Shown here: piece by piece, positions 33,890-42,700 of the stretch
How positions within the stretch are numbered: position 1 is the stretch's first letter
Layout: every line of letters starts with the position of its first letter
NCBI GenBank assembly: GCA_035358815.1
Contig: DAOPQC010000012.1
Location: forward strand, 45,580-109,579
Length of the DNA: 64,000 nucleotides
Direction: 5' to 3'
Origin: Thermoanaerobaculales bacterium
Lineage (GTDB): Bacteria > Acidobacteriota > Thermoanaerobaculia > Thermoanaerobaculales > Sulfomarinibacteraceae
Position numbers and translations under genes: made by a program
The notes under the pieces: model-generated
Databases searched by the model: none
The model's input: the letters and a program-made list of their open reading frames with translations, nothing else
What the model was told of the DNA's origin: nothing

Positions 33890-34741
33890 GTGACCGTGCC
33901 CGAGCCGCGCGACAGCGCGTGGATCGACTGGGGCGGCGACGGGCCCGCGCTCCACCTCGCGCACGCCAACGGCTTTCCGGCAGGCTGCTACCGGAGCCTG
34001 GTCCGCCGGCTGGTGCCGTCGTTTCACGTGGTGTCGTTCGAGGCCCGCCCCCTGTGGTGTCCTGACGATCCGGCGACCCTGCCGGGGTGGCAGCCGATGG
34101 CCGAAGACCTGCGAGCCGAGCTGCGGCGCCGGGGATTGCGCGGCATCCTCGGCGTTGGCCACAGCCTGGGCGGCACCCTGACCGCGCTGGCCGCGGCGGC
34201 CGAGCCGGAGGCGTTCTCGGCGCTGGTGCTGATCGACCCGGTGCTGTTCACCTGGCCGCGCTCGTGGCTCTGGGCGGCCATGCAGCGGCTGGGGCGCGCC
34301 CACCGGTTCGCTCTGGTGCGGGGCGCCCGCGGGCGGCGCGTCCACTGGCCGGATGTCGACGCGGTGCGCACCGCCTACCGGGGCCGACGGACCTTCGCGG
34401 GCTGGGCCCCCGAGGCCTTCGAGGACTACCTCGGCGCTGGCTTCGTCGCTGCCTCCGGGGGCGGCGTGCGACTCCGCTATCCCCGGGAGTGGGAAGCGCG
34501 GATCTTCGAGACCTGCCCGGCCGACGTCTGGCGCCGGCTCGCGCGGATCCCGGTGCCGGTCCTCTTCCTGCGCGGCGAGCGATCCGCGACCTTCCTGCGA
34601 TCAGCGGCGAGGCGGGGGGCGCGGCGGATCGCCGACGCGAAGCTGGTCGAGGTCCCGGGCAGCTCGCACTTCCTGCCCTTCGAGCGGCCGGAGGAGGCGG
34701 TGCGGGAGATCGTCCGCTTCGCGGCCGAGGTGAGCCGGTGA
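33890..34741 (+). CDS. Alpha/beta-fold hydrolase
   Basis: 283 aa from GTG 33890. The oxyanion loop is L-H-L-A-H-A-N-G-F-P-A-G, the nucleophile elbow is V-G-H-S-L-G-G, and the catalytic His is near the end in P-G-S-S-H-F-L-P-F-E-R-P. These three pieces place it firmly in the fold, though the substrate is not predictable. It lies between kbl and the AlkD-like gene: an 11-bp gap before and a 4-bp GTGA overlap after, pointing to one operon. Confidence 0.82.
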   Translation: MTVPEPRDSAWIDWGGDGPALHLAHANGFPAGCYRSLVRRLVPSFHVVSFEARPLWCPDDPATLPGWQPMAEDLRAELRRRGLRGILGVGHSLGGTLTALAAAAEPEAFSALVLIDPVLFTWPRSWLWAAMQRLGRAHRFALVRGARGRRVHWPDVDAVRTAYRGRRTFAGWAPEAFEDYLGAGFVAASGGGVRLRYPREWEARIFETCPADVWRRLARIPVPVLFLRGERSATFLRSAARRGARRIADAKLVEVPGSSHFLPFERPEEAVREIVRFAAEVSR

Positions 34742-35487
34742 CCGGCCGGGACCTCGACCTGGCGGCCGTGGTGGCGGCGGCGCGCGCCGCGCTCACTGCG
34801 CGCGGCAGCCCGGAGCGCGCGGCCGGCGCGAAGGCCTACCTCAAGAGCGAGCTTGACTTCCTCGGTGTCGACGCGGGCGGGCTCCGCGCGGCTGCGCGGG
34901 AGCTGCTGGAGCACCACCCCGAGCTCGATCACGACCAGCTGGTGGTGCTCGTGCGCGCGCTGTGGGATGAGCCGGTCTTCGACTTGAGGGCCCTTGGCGT
35001 GGCGCTGCTCGAGCGGCGCCACCGCGGGCTCGGCGCGGACGATCTCGAGCTGGTCGAGGCGCTGCTGCGAAGCTCCGGCACCTGGGCGCTGGTCGACTGG
35101 ATCTGCACCAAGGTGGCGGCGCCGGTCGTCGCCCGCACGCCGCACGCGGACCGGCCGCTCGAGCGCTGGTCGCGCGACCCCGACTTCTGGCTGCGGCGCG
35201 CCTCCCTGCTGGCGCAGCTGCCCGAGCTGCGCGCCGGCCGCGGTGACTTCGCGCTGTTCGCGCGCCTGGCGTCGGGCATGGTCGAAGAGCGGGAGTTCTT
35301 CATCCGCAAGGCGATCGGCTGGGTGCTGCGCGACGTTTCGAGAAAGCGGCCGCAGCTCGCCTTCGCCTTCCTCGCCGAGCACATCGACCGGATCTCCGGT
35401 CTGACCTTGCGCGAGGGGTCGAAGCACCTGACCGCGGAGCAGCGGCGGGAGCTCCAGCGCCTGCGGTCCTCGCGCCCAGAGCCGTAG
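34738..35487 (+). CDS. DNA alkylation repair protein (AlkD-like HEAT fold)
   Basis: 249 aa, from a GTG overlapping the preceding stop by 4 bp. The sequence is almost entirely helical, as expected for the HEAT-like AlkD family: A-Y-L-K-S-E-L-D-F-L-G-V near the start, L-W-D-E-P-V-F-D-L-R-A-L-G-V-A-L-L, W-A-L-V-D-W-I-C-T-K-V, and D-P-D-F-W-L-R-R-A-S-L-L-A-Q-L, which carries the conserved W-x-R-R region. AlkD removes bulky or positively charged alkyl bases. Co-transcription with a hydrolase and kbl has no obvious metabolic logic. 35488-35657 beyond it hold nothing recognisable. Confidence 0.85.
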   Translation: MTGRDLDLAAVVAAARAALTARGSPERAAGAKAYLKSELDFLGVDAGGLRAAARELLEHHPELDHDQLVVLVRALWDEPVFDLRALGVALLERRHRGLGADDLELVEALLRSSGTWALVDWICTKVAAPVVARTPHADRPLERWSRDPDFWLRRASLLAQLPELRAGRGDFALFARLASGMVEEREFFIRKAIGWVLRDVSRKRPQLAFAFLAEHIDRISGLTLREGSKHLTAEQRRELQRLRSSRPEP

Positions 35488-35657
35488 CCGCCCAACCGCG
35501 GGTGCTCCGCAAGCACCAGAGAAGGGAGCCAGGGTCTCGCACACCGAGTGTGTTCCTGAGCAGGTTCCCCCCACAGCCCGCGTTTCTCATCGACCTCCTC
35601 CGGCACCACCCACCGGTCACTTTTACCTCGATTCAGGAGGGCGGTGAGAAAGGTGGG

Positions 35658-36962
35658 CTAGTGGCTCGGGTCCGGCTGTGGGGCGGGCGGCGCCGGGTCG
35701 TCGAGGCGCCGCTCGAGCGGCGCCTCGCTGATCTGGAGCGTGGCCGCGACCCGCTCGGCCTCGGCCATCGCGCGGAGCAGGTTGAGGCCGGCGACCCGGG
35801 CGAGGTCGTCCCGCGAGTAGCCGCGGCGGGCCAGCTCGGCGAGCAGCCTGGGGTAGCCGGAGACGTCCTCGAGGCCCTCGGGGAGCGACGACAGGCCGTC
35901 GAAGTCGGAGCCGAGGCCGACGTGGTCGATGCCGGCGATCCTTCGGATGTGGTCGATGTGGTCGGCGAGCTGGGAGATCGTCACCCTGGGCATCGGGTTG
36001 GCGGCGTACCAGCGGTCGAGGCCCGCCTGCACGGCCTCCAGGTCGCCGGGGTGCAGCGCCTTCAGACGCGTCTCCTCGGCCTCTCCCGCCGCGACCCGCT
36101 CAGTCACCCTGGGGTCGATGAAGTAGGAGCCGAAGTTGACCATCACGAGCCCGCCGTTCGCGGGCAGCCGGCGCAGCACGTCGTCGGGGACGTTGCGGGG
36201 GTGGGGGTTGAGGGCGGCGGCACAGGAGTGGGAGAAGATCACCGGTGCCCGCGACGCGTCGAGGGCGTCGTGCATCGCCGCCGCCGACACGTGGGAGAGG
36301 TCGACCAGCATGCCGAGCCGGTTCATCTCGCGCACCAGCGCCGCCCCGAAGTCGGTGAGGCCGCCGTGCTGGGGGGCCGCGGTCGCCGCGTCCGCCCACG
36401 CGGTGGAGTCCCAGTGGGTGAGGGTCAGGTAGCGGGCGCCGGCGGCGTACAGCATCCGCAGCACCGCCGGCGAGTCGGCGATCGAGTGCCCGCCCTCGGC
36501 GCCGATCAGCGACGCGACGCGGCCCGCGGCGTGGATCCGGCGGACTTCGGCCGCGGTGAGGGCGATCTCGAGGTCGGCGGGGTAGGCGGCCGCCATGCGA
36601 TGGACGAGGTCGATCTGCTCGAGCACCGTGCGCACCGCCTCGTCCTTGCCGAGCCCTGCCGGGACCCACACCGACCAGAACACGCCGCCGACGCCGCCCG
36701 CCCGCAGCCGGCGGAGGTCGGTGGCGAGCGGCGGATCGAGCCGCGAGGTGTCGTTCAGGTCGACGCCGGCGAGGCGGCTGCCGAAGCGCTCCCGGATCGC
36801 CCACGGGAGGTCGTTGTGGCCGTCGATCAGCGGCACCTCCTCGAGCAGCCGCGCGATCATCTCGGCGGGCGGCAGCGAGCTCTCTTCGGCGGCGAAGCCG
36901 GCGGGAAGCCCGGCGGCAGCCAGGAACAGCGCGACCAGCGGCGTCAGCCTCTGCAGTTTCAC
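35658..36962 (-). CDS. Membrane dipeptidase (peptidase M19 family)
   Basis: 434 aa with a cleavable signal peptide (P-L-V-A-L-F-L-A-A-A-G-L-P-A-G-F-A), so a periplasmic or secreted zinc dipeptidase. Metal-binding landmarks are I-D-G-H-N-D-L-P-W, I-G-A-E-G-G-H-S-I, V-D-L-S-H-V-S and V-I-F-S-H-S-C-A-A, as in renal dipeptidase homologues, and V-G-L-G-S-D-F-D-G near the end. The start is GTG 36962, overlapping the stop of the upstream holC by 4 bp (GTGA), so both share a transcript. Confidence 0.92.
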   Translation of the reverse strand: MKLQRLTPLVALFLAAAGLPAGFAAEESSLPPAEMIARLLEEVPLIDGHNDLPWAIRERFGSRLAGVDLNDTSRLDPPLATDLRRLRAGGVGGVFWSVWVPAGLGKDEAVRTVLEQIDLVHRMAAAYPADLEIALTAAEVRRIHAAGRVASLIGAEGGHSIADSPAVLRMLYAAGARYLTLTHWDSTAWADAATAAPQHGGLTDFGAALVREMNRLGMLVDLSHVSAAAMHDALDASRAPVIFSHSCAAALNPHPRNVPDDVLRRLPANGGLVMVNFGSYFIDPRVTERVAAGEAEETRLKALHPGDLEAVQAGLDRWYAANPMPRVTISQLADHIDHIRRIAGIDHVGLGSDFDGLSSLPEGLEDVSGYPRLLAELARRGYSRDDLARVAGLNLLRAMAEAERVAATLQISEAPLERRLDDPAPPAPQPDPSH

Positions 36963-37375
36963 CTCGGGGGGCCCTCCGTTGCAGCGCCGGGGACGAGTGC
37001 CCGCCAGTGGGCGCGCCGCTCGTCGCCCGGCTCACCCGCCGGCACCAGATCGTGCACCTCTGCAAAGCCGGCCGCCCAGTCGAGCGGCGGCAGCCCGTCG
37101 CCGACCACCAGCACCTCGGCGCGGTTCGGGTTCACCGGTTGGCAGACCAGCACGACCGGCTCGTCGGCGAGGTCCGCGCCCTCGACCCACGCCGCGTGGG
37201 GCACGAAGGAGAGCTTGTCGCCGGTCCACAGGAACTCGTCGAGGACCTTCAGCCGGCCCTCGTCGGAGACCCAGACGATGACCCGGCGGCGATCGGCGTG
37301 CAGCCGCGCTACGAGGTCGGCGACCTCGGCCGCACGCTTGCTTCCCGGCAGCGGGTGGAGCTCGAGGCGGGACAT
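36959..37375 (-). CDS. holC: DNA polymerase III chi subunit
   Basis: 138 aa. The HolC family is recognised by V-I-V-W-V-S-D-E-G-R-L-K-V-L-D-E-F-L-W-T-G and the closing F-V-P-H-A. Chi links the clamp loader to SSB at the replication fork. ATG 37375 starts M-S-R-L-E-L-H-P-L-P and is preceded by TAGACT ending 7 nt upstream, without a Shine-Dalgarno. The dipeptidase gene overlaps its stop. It is divergent from murA, with 78 bp between. Confidence 0.87.
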   Translation of the reverse strand: MSRLELHPLPGSKRAAEVADLVARLHADRRRVIVWVSDEGRLKVLDEFLWTGDKLSFVPHAAWVEGADLADEPVVLVCQPVNPNRAEVLVVGDGLPPLDWAAGFAEVHDLVPAGEPGDERRAHWRALVPGAATEGPPR

Positions 37376-37382
37376 GCCGCCG

Positions 37383-37388
37383 AGTCTA
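37383..37388 (-). promoter_or_regulatory. -10 hexamer TAGACT for a leaderless holC transcript
   Basis: On the minus strand TAGACT ends 7 nt before the holC ATG, with no Shine-Dalgarno in between. Confidence 0.45.
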
Positions 37389-37453
37389 CGCGACCGGCTC
37401 CGCGCCTGCAAAGATCCACCGCCGGTGGTATGTTGGCCCGGGAGACTGAGGGT

Positions 37454-38779
37454 ATGCCGACATCCAGTGCGGACGGCCGCGGCGACGACACCCATGCCTA
37501 CCTGGTCCGGGGCGGGCGCCCGGTTTCCGGCACTTTCACGCCCGGCGGCAACAAGAACGCGGCACTGCCTATGCTGGCTGCGGCCCTGCTCGGCGAACGC
37601 CCGGTGCGGCTGCGCAACGTGCCCGCGATCCGCGACGTCCGCGACATGATCGAGCTCGTCGGCAGCCTCGGCGCCGAGGCGAGCGCCCTCGGCCCCGGCG
37701 CCTGGGAGATCGATGGTTCGCCGATCGCGCGCCAGCAGCCGGACGCCGCGCTGGCCGGGCAGATCCGGGCCTCCTTCCTGCTCGCCGGCCCGCTGCTCGC
37801 CCGCTGGGGCCGCGCGGTGCTGCCGCGGCCCGGCGGCGACCGCATCGGGCGGCGCCCGCTCGACACCCACATCCACGCCTTCCTCGACTTCGGCGCTGCG
37901 GTCGACGTCGAGCCCGACCGGTACGTGATGAGCGCCCCGCGCGGGCTCACCGGGAACGACATCTTCCTGCACGAGATGAGCGTCATGGGCACCGAGAACG
38001 CGGTGATGGCGGCAGCGCTCGCACGCGGCACCTCGGTGATCCGCAACGCGGCGTCCGAGCCCCACGTCCAGGAGCTGTGCCGCCTCGTCAACGCGATGGG
38101 CGGCCACGTCGAGGGCATCGGCACCAACACGCTCACCGTCGAGGGGAGGAAGAGCCTGGGCGGGGCCGAGCTCGAGATCGGCCCCGACCCGATCGAGGTC
38201 GGCAGCTTCATCGGCCTCGCCGCCGTGACCGGTGGCGAGCTCAAGATCACCGGCGCCCGGCCGGCGGAGCACCACCGGATGACCCGGCTGGCCTACGGCC
38301 GGCTGGGGATCTCCTGGCGAGAGGAGGGGGACGACATCGTGGTCCCGGCGGCCCAGGAGCTGGTGGTCCGCGAGGATCTCCACGGCGCCATCCCGAAGAT
38401 CGACGACGGACCGTGGCCGGCCTTCCCACCCGACCTGACGAGCATCGCGGTGGTGCTGGCGACCCAGTCCCGCGGCACCATCCTGATCCACGAGAAGATG
38501 TTCGAGAGCCGGCTGTTCTGGGTCGACCGCCTGATCGCCATGGGGGCCCGGATCGTGCTCTGCGACCCCCACCGGGTGGTGGTCGTGGGGCCGTCGAAGC
38601 TGCACGGCCAGGTGCTGGCGAGCCCGGACATCCGCGCCGGCATGGCGCTGGTGATCGCCGCGCTGAGCGCCCAGGGCGAGAGCGTGATCCACAACATTCG
38701 CCAGATCGAGCGTGGCTACCAGGACCTGCACCAGCGCCTGACCGCCCTCGGTGCGGACATCGAGCGGGTCGAGAAGTAG
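37454..38779 (+). CDS. murA: UDP-N-acetylglucosamine 1-carboxyvinyltransferase with Asp in place of the catalytic Cys
   Basis: 441 aa. MurA transfers enolpyruvate from PEP to UDP-GlcNAc, the first committed step of peptidoglycan synthesis. The substrate lysine is in P-G-G-N-K-N-A-A-L-P near residue 34. The catalytic loop, C115 in E. coli (G-G-C-T-I-G), reads P-G-G-D-R-I-G-R-R-P-L-D-T-H-I here, with Asp129 in the Cys position. Mycobacteria and chlamydiae carry the same swap and are intrinsically fosfomycin resistant. The rest of the fold is intact, so activity is expected. ATG 37454 has GGGAG about 10 bases upstream. Confidence 0.95.
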   Translation: MPTSSADGRGDDTHAYLVRGGRPVSGTFTPGGNKNAALPMLAAALLGERPVRLRNVPAIRDVRDMIELVGSLGAEASALGPGAWEIDGSPIARQQPDAALAGQIRASFLLAGPLLARWGRAVLPRPGGDRIGRRPLDTHIHAFLDFGAAVDVEPDRYVMSAPRGLTGNDIFLHEMSVMGTENAVMAAALARGTSVIRNAASEPHVQELCRLVNAMGGHVEGIGTNTLTVEGRKSLGGAELEIGPDPIEVGSFIGLAAVTGGELKITGARPAEHHRMTRLAYGRLGISWREEGDDIVVPAAQELVVREDLHGAIPKIDDGPWPAFPPDLTSIAVVLATQSRGTILIHEKMFESRLFWVDRLIAMGARIVLCDPHRVVVVGPSKLHGQVLASPDIRAGMALVIAALSAQGESVIHNIRQIERGYQDLHQRLTALGADIERVEK

Positions 38780-38785
38780 CCGGCG

Positions 38786-39358
38786 TCAGGACGAGTAGTA
38801 GGGGTGGCCGCCGGCGTGGTGGTCAGTCTCGTCGACCACGTGCTTGATCTCCTCGACCTCCGCGGTGATCGCCGAGGCGATCCCCTGGGAGAGCGTGAAC
38901 GAGGCGCTCGCGCAGCCCTGACATCCGCCGCCGAGATGGACGTAGGCGGTGTTGCCTTCGACCCGATCGAGCTCGACCCAGCCGCCGTGCGCGCCGACCA
39001 CCGGCATCACCTTCTCGTCGATGACCTTCTGGACCTTCTGACAGACCGGGTCCTCCCAGCGGGGTGAGGCGGCCGGGTTGTCGATCTGGAACCCGGAGCC
39101 GCCGTCGACCGTCAGGAAGTCGATCGTCGCGCCCTCCATCCACTCGGCGGTCTGCTTGTCGAGGAAGACCGTGAACCCCGCGAACGGCAGGCGGGCGTCG
39201 CCCGGCTCGATGTCGACCTCGCGCAGGAGCTGGATCTGGTAGCGGAAGGTGTGCGAGCCGGCCCGCAGCGCCCGGATTCGCACGCCGTGGCACTCGGCGC
39301 CGGCGCCGCTCACGTACTCCCCGATCTTCTGTCGCGCGGCCTCGGTCAGCGTGATCAT
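38786..39358 (-). CDS. nfuA: NfuA-like iron-sulfur carrier (A-type-like plus NifU domain)
   Basis: 190 aa, close to NfuA (191 aa). The N-terminal half is A-type (IscA)-like: I-T-L-T-E-A-A-R-Q-K-I and F-L-D-K-Q-T-A-E-W-M-E-G. The C-terminal half is a NifU C-domain with the cluster-binding C-x-x-C in H-L-G-G-G-C-Q-G-C-A-S-A. NfuA delivers 4Fe-4S clusters to client proteins. The A-type half lacks the canonical C-G-C end, as in E. coli NfuA. A GGAGG sits upstream of ATG 39358 and a TAGACT box 22 bp away, so this gene uses an ordinary leader. It is convergent with murA, 6 bp between stops. Confidence 0.9.
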   Translation of the reverse strand: MITLTEAARQKIGEYVSGAGAECHGVRIRALRAGSHTFRYQIQLLREVDIEPGDARLPFAGFTVFLDKQTAEWMEGATIDFLTVDGGSGFQIDNPAASPRWEDPVCQKVQKVIDEKVMPVVGAHGGWVELDRVEGNTAYVHLGGGCQGCASASFTLSQGIASAITAEVEEIKHVVDETDHHAGGHPYYSS

Positions 39359-39441
39359 GACCAGCTTCCTCCGCCCGGGAGTCTATCGCGGAGCGTCGCG
39401 GAAGTCCCAGCGGGGGGCGTTTCAGCCCGGCGGTCCCGCCG

Positions 39442-40314
39442 TCAGTCGTCGCTCGGCGCGGTCGCCGGAGCCTGCCTGTGACTGACGCCCGACTGGGCGA
39501 GCTCGCCGAGCTGGACGCAGCGGCGGTAGGCTGCCCACACCGCATCCGAGAGCACGGTCCGCAGCCTTCCTCGTTCGAGCTGGGCCTGGGCCTCGGCGCT
39601 GGTGCCTCCCGGCGAGGTGACCTGATTTCGAAGCTCGGCCGGATGCAGGGTGTTGCTGGCTGCGAACTCGACTGAGCCGCGCACGGTCTCGTAGACGAGC
39701 TTCGAGGCGAGGCGCCGCGAGAACCCGAGGTGCACCCCGGCGTCGATCAGCGCCTCCATGAACAGGAAGACGTAGGCCGGCCCGGTGCCGGACAGCGCGG
39801 TCGCCATGTCGAGCTCGTTCTCGTGGCGGACGAGCTCCTCGACGCCGAGCGCCGACAGCAGCGCCCGCACCCGGTGGCGGCCGTCGGCGTCCACGGCATC
39901 GGTCGCGGTCCAGACCGAGATGCCGCGGCCGATCTGCCCGGGCGTGTTGGGCATGACGCGGGCCACCCTGGTGGCGTCCAGAACCTCGATCACGTGCGCC
40001 ATGCGGATGCCGGCGACGATGGTGACGACGAGAGCCCGGTCGAGCACCGCGCCCTTCAGCTCGGCCGCCACCTCGTCGAAGAGCTGCGGCTTGACCGCGA
40101 TCACCACCAGGGTGGCGCCCTCGGCCGCGGCCCGGTTGCCGGTCGTGGTTCGAACGCCGTAGCGCTCGGCGATGTCGCGGCAACGCTCCTCGCGCGGGTG
40201 CGACACGACGATCTGGTCCGGACGGACCAGCCGCTCGTGGAGCAGGCCCTTGACCATGGCCTCGCCCATGACCCCGCAGCCGACCACCGCAATCCGTTCG
40301 TTGTTGAGTGCCAC
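39442..40314 (-). CDS. proC: Pyrroline-5-carboxylate reductase
   Basis: 290 aa. NAD(P)-binding start I-A-V-V-G-C-G-V-M-G-E-A-M, followed by V-I-A-V-K-P-Q-L-F and the catalytic helix region V-R-V-M-P-N-T-P. The signature L-S-G-T-G-P-A-Y-V-F-L-F-M-E-A-L and T-S-P-G-G-T-S-A-E-A, which bind the substrate and dimer partner, are both clear. It makes proline in the last step of the pathway. GTG 40314 is chosen because V-A-L-N-N-E-R-I-A-V matches the family start and GGAGGAGAG lies upstream. Confidence 0.95.
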   Translation of the reverse strand: MALNNERIAVVGCGVMGEAMVKGLLHERLVRPDQIVVSHPREERCRDIAERYGVRTTTGNRAAAEGATLVVIAVKPQLFDEVAAELKGAVLDRALVVTIVAGIRMAHVIEVLDATRVARVMPNTPGQIGRGISVWTATDAVDADGRHRVRALLSALGVEELVRHENELDMATALSGTGPAYVFLFMEALIDAGVHLGFSRRLASKLVYETVRGSVEFAASNTLHPAELRNQVTSPGGTSAEAQAQLERGRLRTVLSDAVWAAYRRCVQLGELAQSGVSHRQAPATAPSDD

Positions 40315-40431
40315 GCTCTCCTCCAGACCGCACAGTCGTTCGATGGTGAAAGCCGCGGTGGCGGCTCGGGATTCCGAGTCAAACTGGGACGTCGACACTC
40401 GAGGCGATGGTGCAGGCGACGGTTGGAAAGC

Positions 40432-41565
40432 TCACGACGGCTCCGTGAGCGCGGCCACGAAGCTCTCCCCGAGCAGCTCGCGCCGCCACCCCGACAGGCC
40501 CGCGGCATTCAGGGCCGAGCCGGCGCCGGGCGCGGCCGCGATCGCCTGCAGGGTCGCCCGGGGGCAGACCAGTCCGGGCTGGAGGCCGAGACGGGCGGCA
40601 ACCTCGTCGCGCACCTCGACGAGGCGCTGGAGCCGGCGGCGCTCGGTGGCCGAGGGCGGCGAGGCGTGCTGGGCGCGACGGTGCTGCGGGGCGCCTCGCG
40701 GGTGCTCGAGGCGTCGCAACACCTCACCTCCCCAGCGGCGGGCGAAGCGCGGGCCGATCCCCGGGACCCGCGCGAGCTCGGCGGTGCCCTCCGGCGGCAC
40801 CGCCGCCAGCTCGATCATCGGCCGGTTGCCGAGCACCTTGAACGGCGGCAGGTCGAGGCGGCGGGACTCCTCGTCGCGCCAGCAGTAGAGCTCGTGCAGC
40901 CGGTCGCGGGCCCGGCCCTTGAGCGCACGGGCGCCCTTGACCCGCTCGAACGCGAGTGGGTCGGGCGTGGCCTCCTCGTGGCGCACCGCCGCGAGCCGAG
41001 CGCACTCCTCGATCGCCCAGGACCGCCGGCCGAGGGCCTCGAGACGATCGTGCAGCCTCTGCGCAAGCTCGATCAGGAAGGCGGTGTCGGCCGCCGCATA
41101 AGCGACGAGCTCCGGCGCCAGCGGCCGGGCCCCCCAGTCGGCGCGCTGGTGCCGCTTGTCCAGCTCGACACCGAACTCGCGCTCGAGGAGATGGGCGAGG
41201 CCGGTCCGCTCCTCGCCGAGCAGCTGCGCCATGATCTGGGTGTCCTCGAGCCTGCCGACGCGCGCGCCGTAGTCGCGATCGATGATCCGCACGTCGTAGT
41301 CCGCGCCGTGCATCACGACCGTCAGCGCCGGGTTGGCGACCACCCGCCACAGCGGGTCCAGATCCGCCGGCTGGAGGGGCAGCGGGTCGACGACGAAGTG
41401 CTGGCTGCCGGCCGAGACCTGGATCAGGCAGACCTTGTGGAAGTAGGAGTGCAGGGAATCGGCCTCGGTGTCGAGCGCGAAACGGCCGACGGCGGCGCAC
41501 GCGGAGGCCGCGCGGCGGACGCCGTCCGGGGTGTCCGCCCAGATCGGTCTGAGCTCTGGGAGCAT
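40432..41565 (-). CDS. rnd: Ribonuclease D
   Basis: 377 aa. DEDDy-type 3'-5' exonuclease: F-A-L-D-T-E-A-D-S-L (DE pair), M-H-G-A-D-Y-D, L-E-D-T-Q-I-M-A-Q-L-L and the final Y-A-A-A-D-T-A-F (Y-x3-D). An HRDC domain follows (P-P-F-K-V-L-G-N-R-P-M-I-E-L-A). RNase D trims tRNA and other small RNA 3' ends. ATG 41565 is preceded by TACCAT ending 6 nt upstream, with no Shine-Dalgarno. It is divergent from the radical SAM gene. Confidence 0.94.
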   Translation of the reverse strand: MLPELRPIWADTPDGVRRAASACAAVGRFALDTEADSLHSYFHKVCLIQVSAGSQHFVVDPLPLQPADLDPLWRVVANPALTVVMHGADYDVRIIDRDYGARVGRLEDTQIMAQLLGEERTGLAHLLEREFGVELDKRHQRADWGARPLAPELVAYAAADTAFLIELAQRLHDRLEALGRRSWAIEECARLAAVRHEEATPDPLAFERVKGARALKGRARDRLHELYCWRDEESRRLDLPPFKVLGNRPMIELAAVPPEGTAELARVPGIGPRFARRWGGEVLRRLEHPRGAPQHRRAQHASPPSATERRRLQRLVEVRDEVAARLGLQPGLVCPRATLQAIAAAPGAGSALNAAGLSGWRRELLGESFVAALTEPS

Positions 41566-41571
41566 GGCAGG

Positions 41572-41577
41572 ATGGTA
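41572..41577 (-). promoter_or_regulatory. -10 hexamer TACCAT for a leaderless rnd transcript
   Basis: On the minus strand TACCAT ends 6 nt before the rnd start; there is no Shine-Dalgarno between. Confidence 0.4.
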
Positions 41578-41620
41578 GCAGACGAGAGGTGGGCGACGGG
41601 AGCGCAGAGGTACTTCGACC

Positions 41621-41745
41621 CGCTTCCCCTTCCGCTTCCGAGCCCGATGTGGGGCTCTTGATTCACGAGCCGTCGGAAGCGGACGCGGGCGCGGATGCGG
41701 GTGGGAGGAGGCTATCCCCAGCTCCTATCCCCCAGATCCTGCCCC
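41621..41745. repeat. Inverted GC-rich repeats and hairpin between divergent rnd and radical SAM genes
   Basis: TCCGCTTCCGA (41631-41641) is perfectly inverted at 41673-41683. Within it lies the hairpin GAGCCC-GATGTG-GGGCTC (41640-41657). Beyond it, 41711-41745 carries C-rich repeats (CCCCAGCTCCTATCCCCC-like), which read on the other strand resemble the AGGATCTGGGG family seen at 60416 and 63911. Confidence 0.55.
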
Positions 41746-41751
41746 CCGTGC

Positions 41752-41757
41752 TACAGT
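41752..41757 (+). promoter_or_regulatory. -10 hexamer TACAGT for a leaderless radical SAM gene transcript
   Basis: TACAGT ends 7 nt before the GTG start at 41765, with no Shine-Dalgarno. Confidence 0.45.
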
Positions 41758-41764
41758 ACCCAGC

Positions 41765-42700
41765 GTGAGACCGATTCTCGACATCCGCACGGCCAAGATC
41801 GCCGTCGAGCTCACCAGCCGCTGCAACCTGCGCTGCGGGATGTGCCCGATGGGCAACCTCGGCCGTCCCGAGGACGACATGCCGTGGTGGCTGGTCGAGA
41901 AGGTGGCGGCCGATTTCCGGGCCAACGGCATCCGGGTGCGCTGGCTGCACGAGATGGGCGAGCCGCTGCTCTACCCGCGGCTCGCCGAGGCCATCGACCT
42001 GTTCCCCGGCGCCGGCGTCTCGACCAACGTCATGATGCTCGACGGGGACTACGGCCGCGAGCTGCTGGCGAGCTCGCTTTCCCGCATCCGGCTGTGCGTC
42101 GACACCATCGACCCGAAGGTCTACCCGCAGATCCGCCGCGGCGGCGACTTCTCAACCGTGGTCGCCAACATCCGAGGGTTCCTCGAGATCTCGAAGGGCC
42201 GCGACATCCGGGTCGAGATCCAGCGCCTGGTTGCCCTGCAGACCGCGGCCGAGAGCGCCCGCGACCTCGAGGAGTTCTTCCACCTCGACCGTTACCCGCA
42301 GGCGGCGGTGATCGAGAAGACCTGCGAGGGCCTCGACACCGCCGACGCCACCGACTTCCACGAGGCCTACTACGGCTGCTTCCAGGGCTACCCGTTCCGC
42401 TGGTTCGTGGTGCTCTCCGACGGCCGCGTCACCCACTGCTGCTACGACTGGGACGGCTCGCAGCCGATCGGCGACATGAAGACGCAGACGGTTGTTGAGA
42501 TCCTCGCCGCCAACACCGTCGAGCGCTACCTGGCGGCCTTCAAGGCCAAGGACTGGCAGACCCTGCCCCGCTGCGGCGAGTGCTATCGGAACAGCTCCGG
42601 CAAGGCTGTGGTGATGGACCAGCTGCTGCAGATCGGCCACAAGCTCGAGCGGGTGCTGCCGGTCAAGCAGGTGGCGCGCCGGATCATCAATCGCTCGTAG
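41765..42700 (+). CDS. Radical SAM protein with SPASM-like C-terminal Cys motif
   Basis: 311 aa from GTG 41765. The 4Fe-4S site is V-E-L-T-S-R-C-N-L-R-C-G-M-C, the classic C-x3-C-x2-C. H-E-M-G-E-P-L-L-Y-P-R-L is the conserved G-E-P-like strand. Late cysteines in T-H-C-C-Y-D-W-D-G and C-G-E-C-Y-R suggest an auxiliary-cluster (SPASM-like) domain. The substrate cannot be named. The stop TAG at 42698-42700 merges with the left arm of a REP-like element. The methyltransferase that follows 136 bp later may act in the same pathway, but they are not translationally coupled. Confidence 0.88.
   Translation: MRPILDIRTAKIAVELTSRCNLRCGMCPMGNLGRPEDDMPWWLVEKVAADFRANGIRVRWLHEMGEPLLYPRLAEAIDLFPGAGVSTNVMMLDGDYGRELLASSLSRIRLCVDTIDPKVYPQIRRGGDFSTVVANIRGFLEISKGRDIRVEIQRLVALQTAAESARDLEEFFHLDRYPQAAVIEKTCEGLDTADATDFHEAYYGCFQGYPFRWFVVLSDGRVTHCCYDWDGSQPIGDMKTQTVVEILAANTVERYLAAFKAKDWQTLPRCGECYRNSSGKAVVMDQLLQIGHKLERVLPVKQVARRIINRS

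Noticed and set aside
37007..37453. Extended start for murA
   Set aside because: The upstream frame is antisense to holC and unlike MurA; family similarity begins after ATG 37454.
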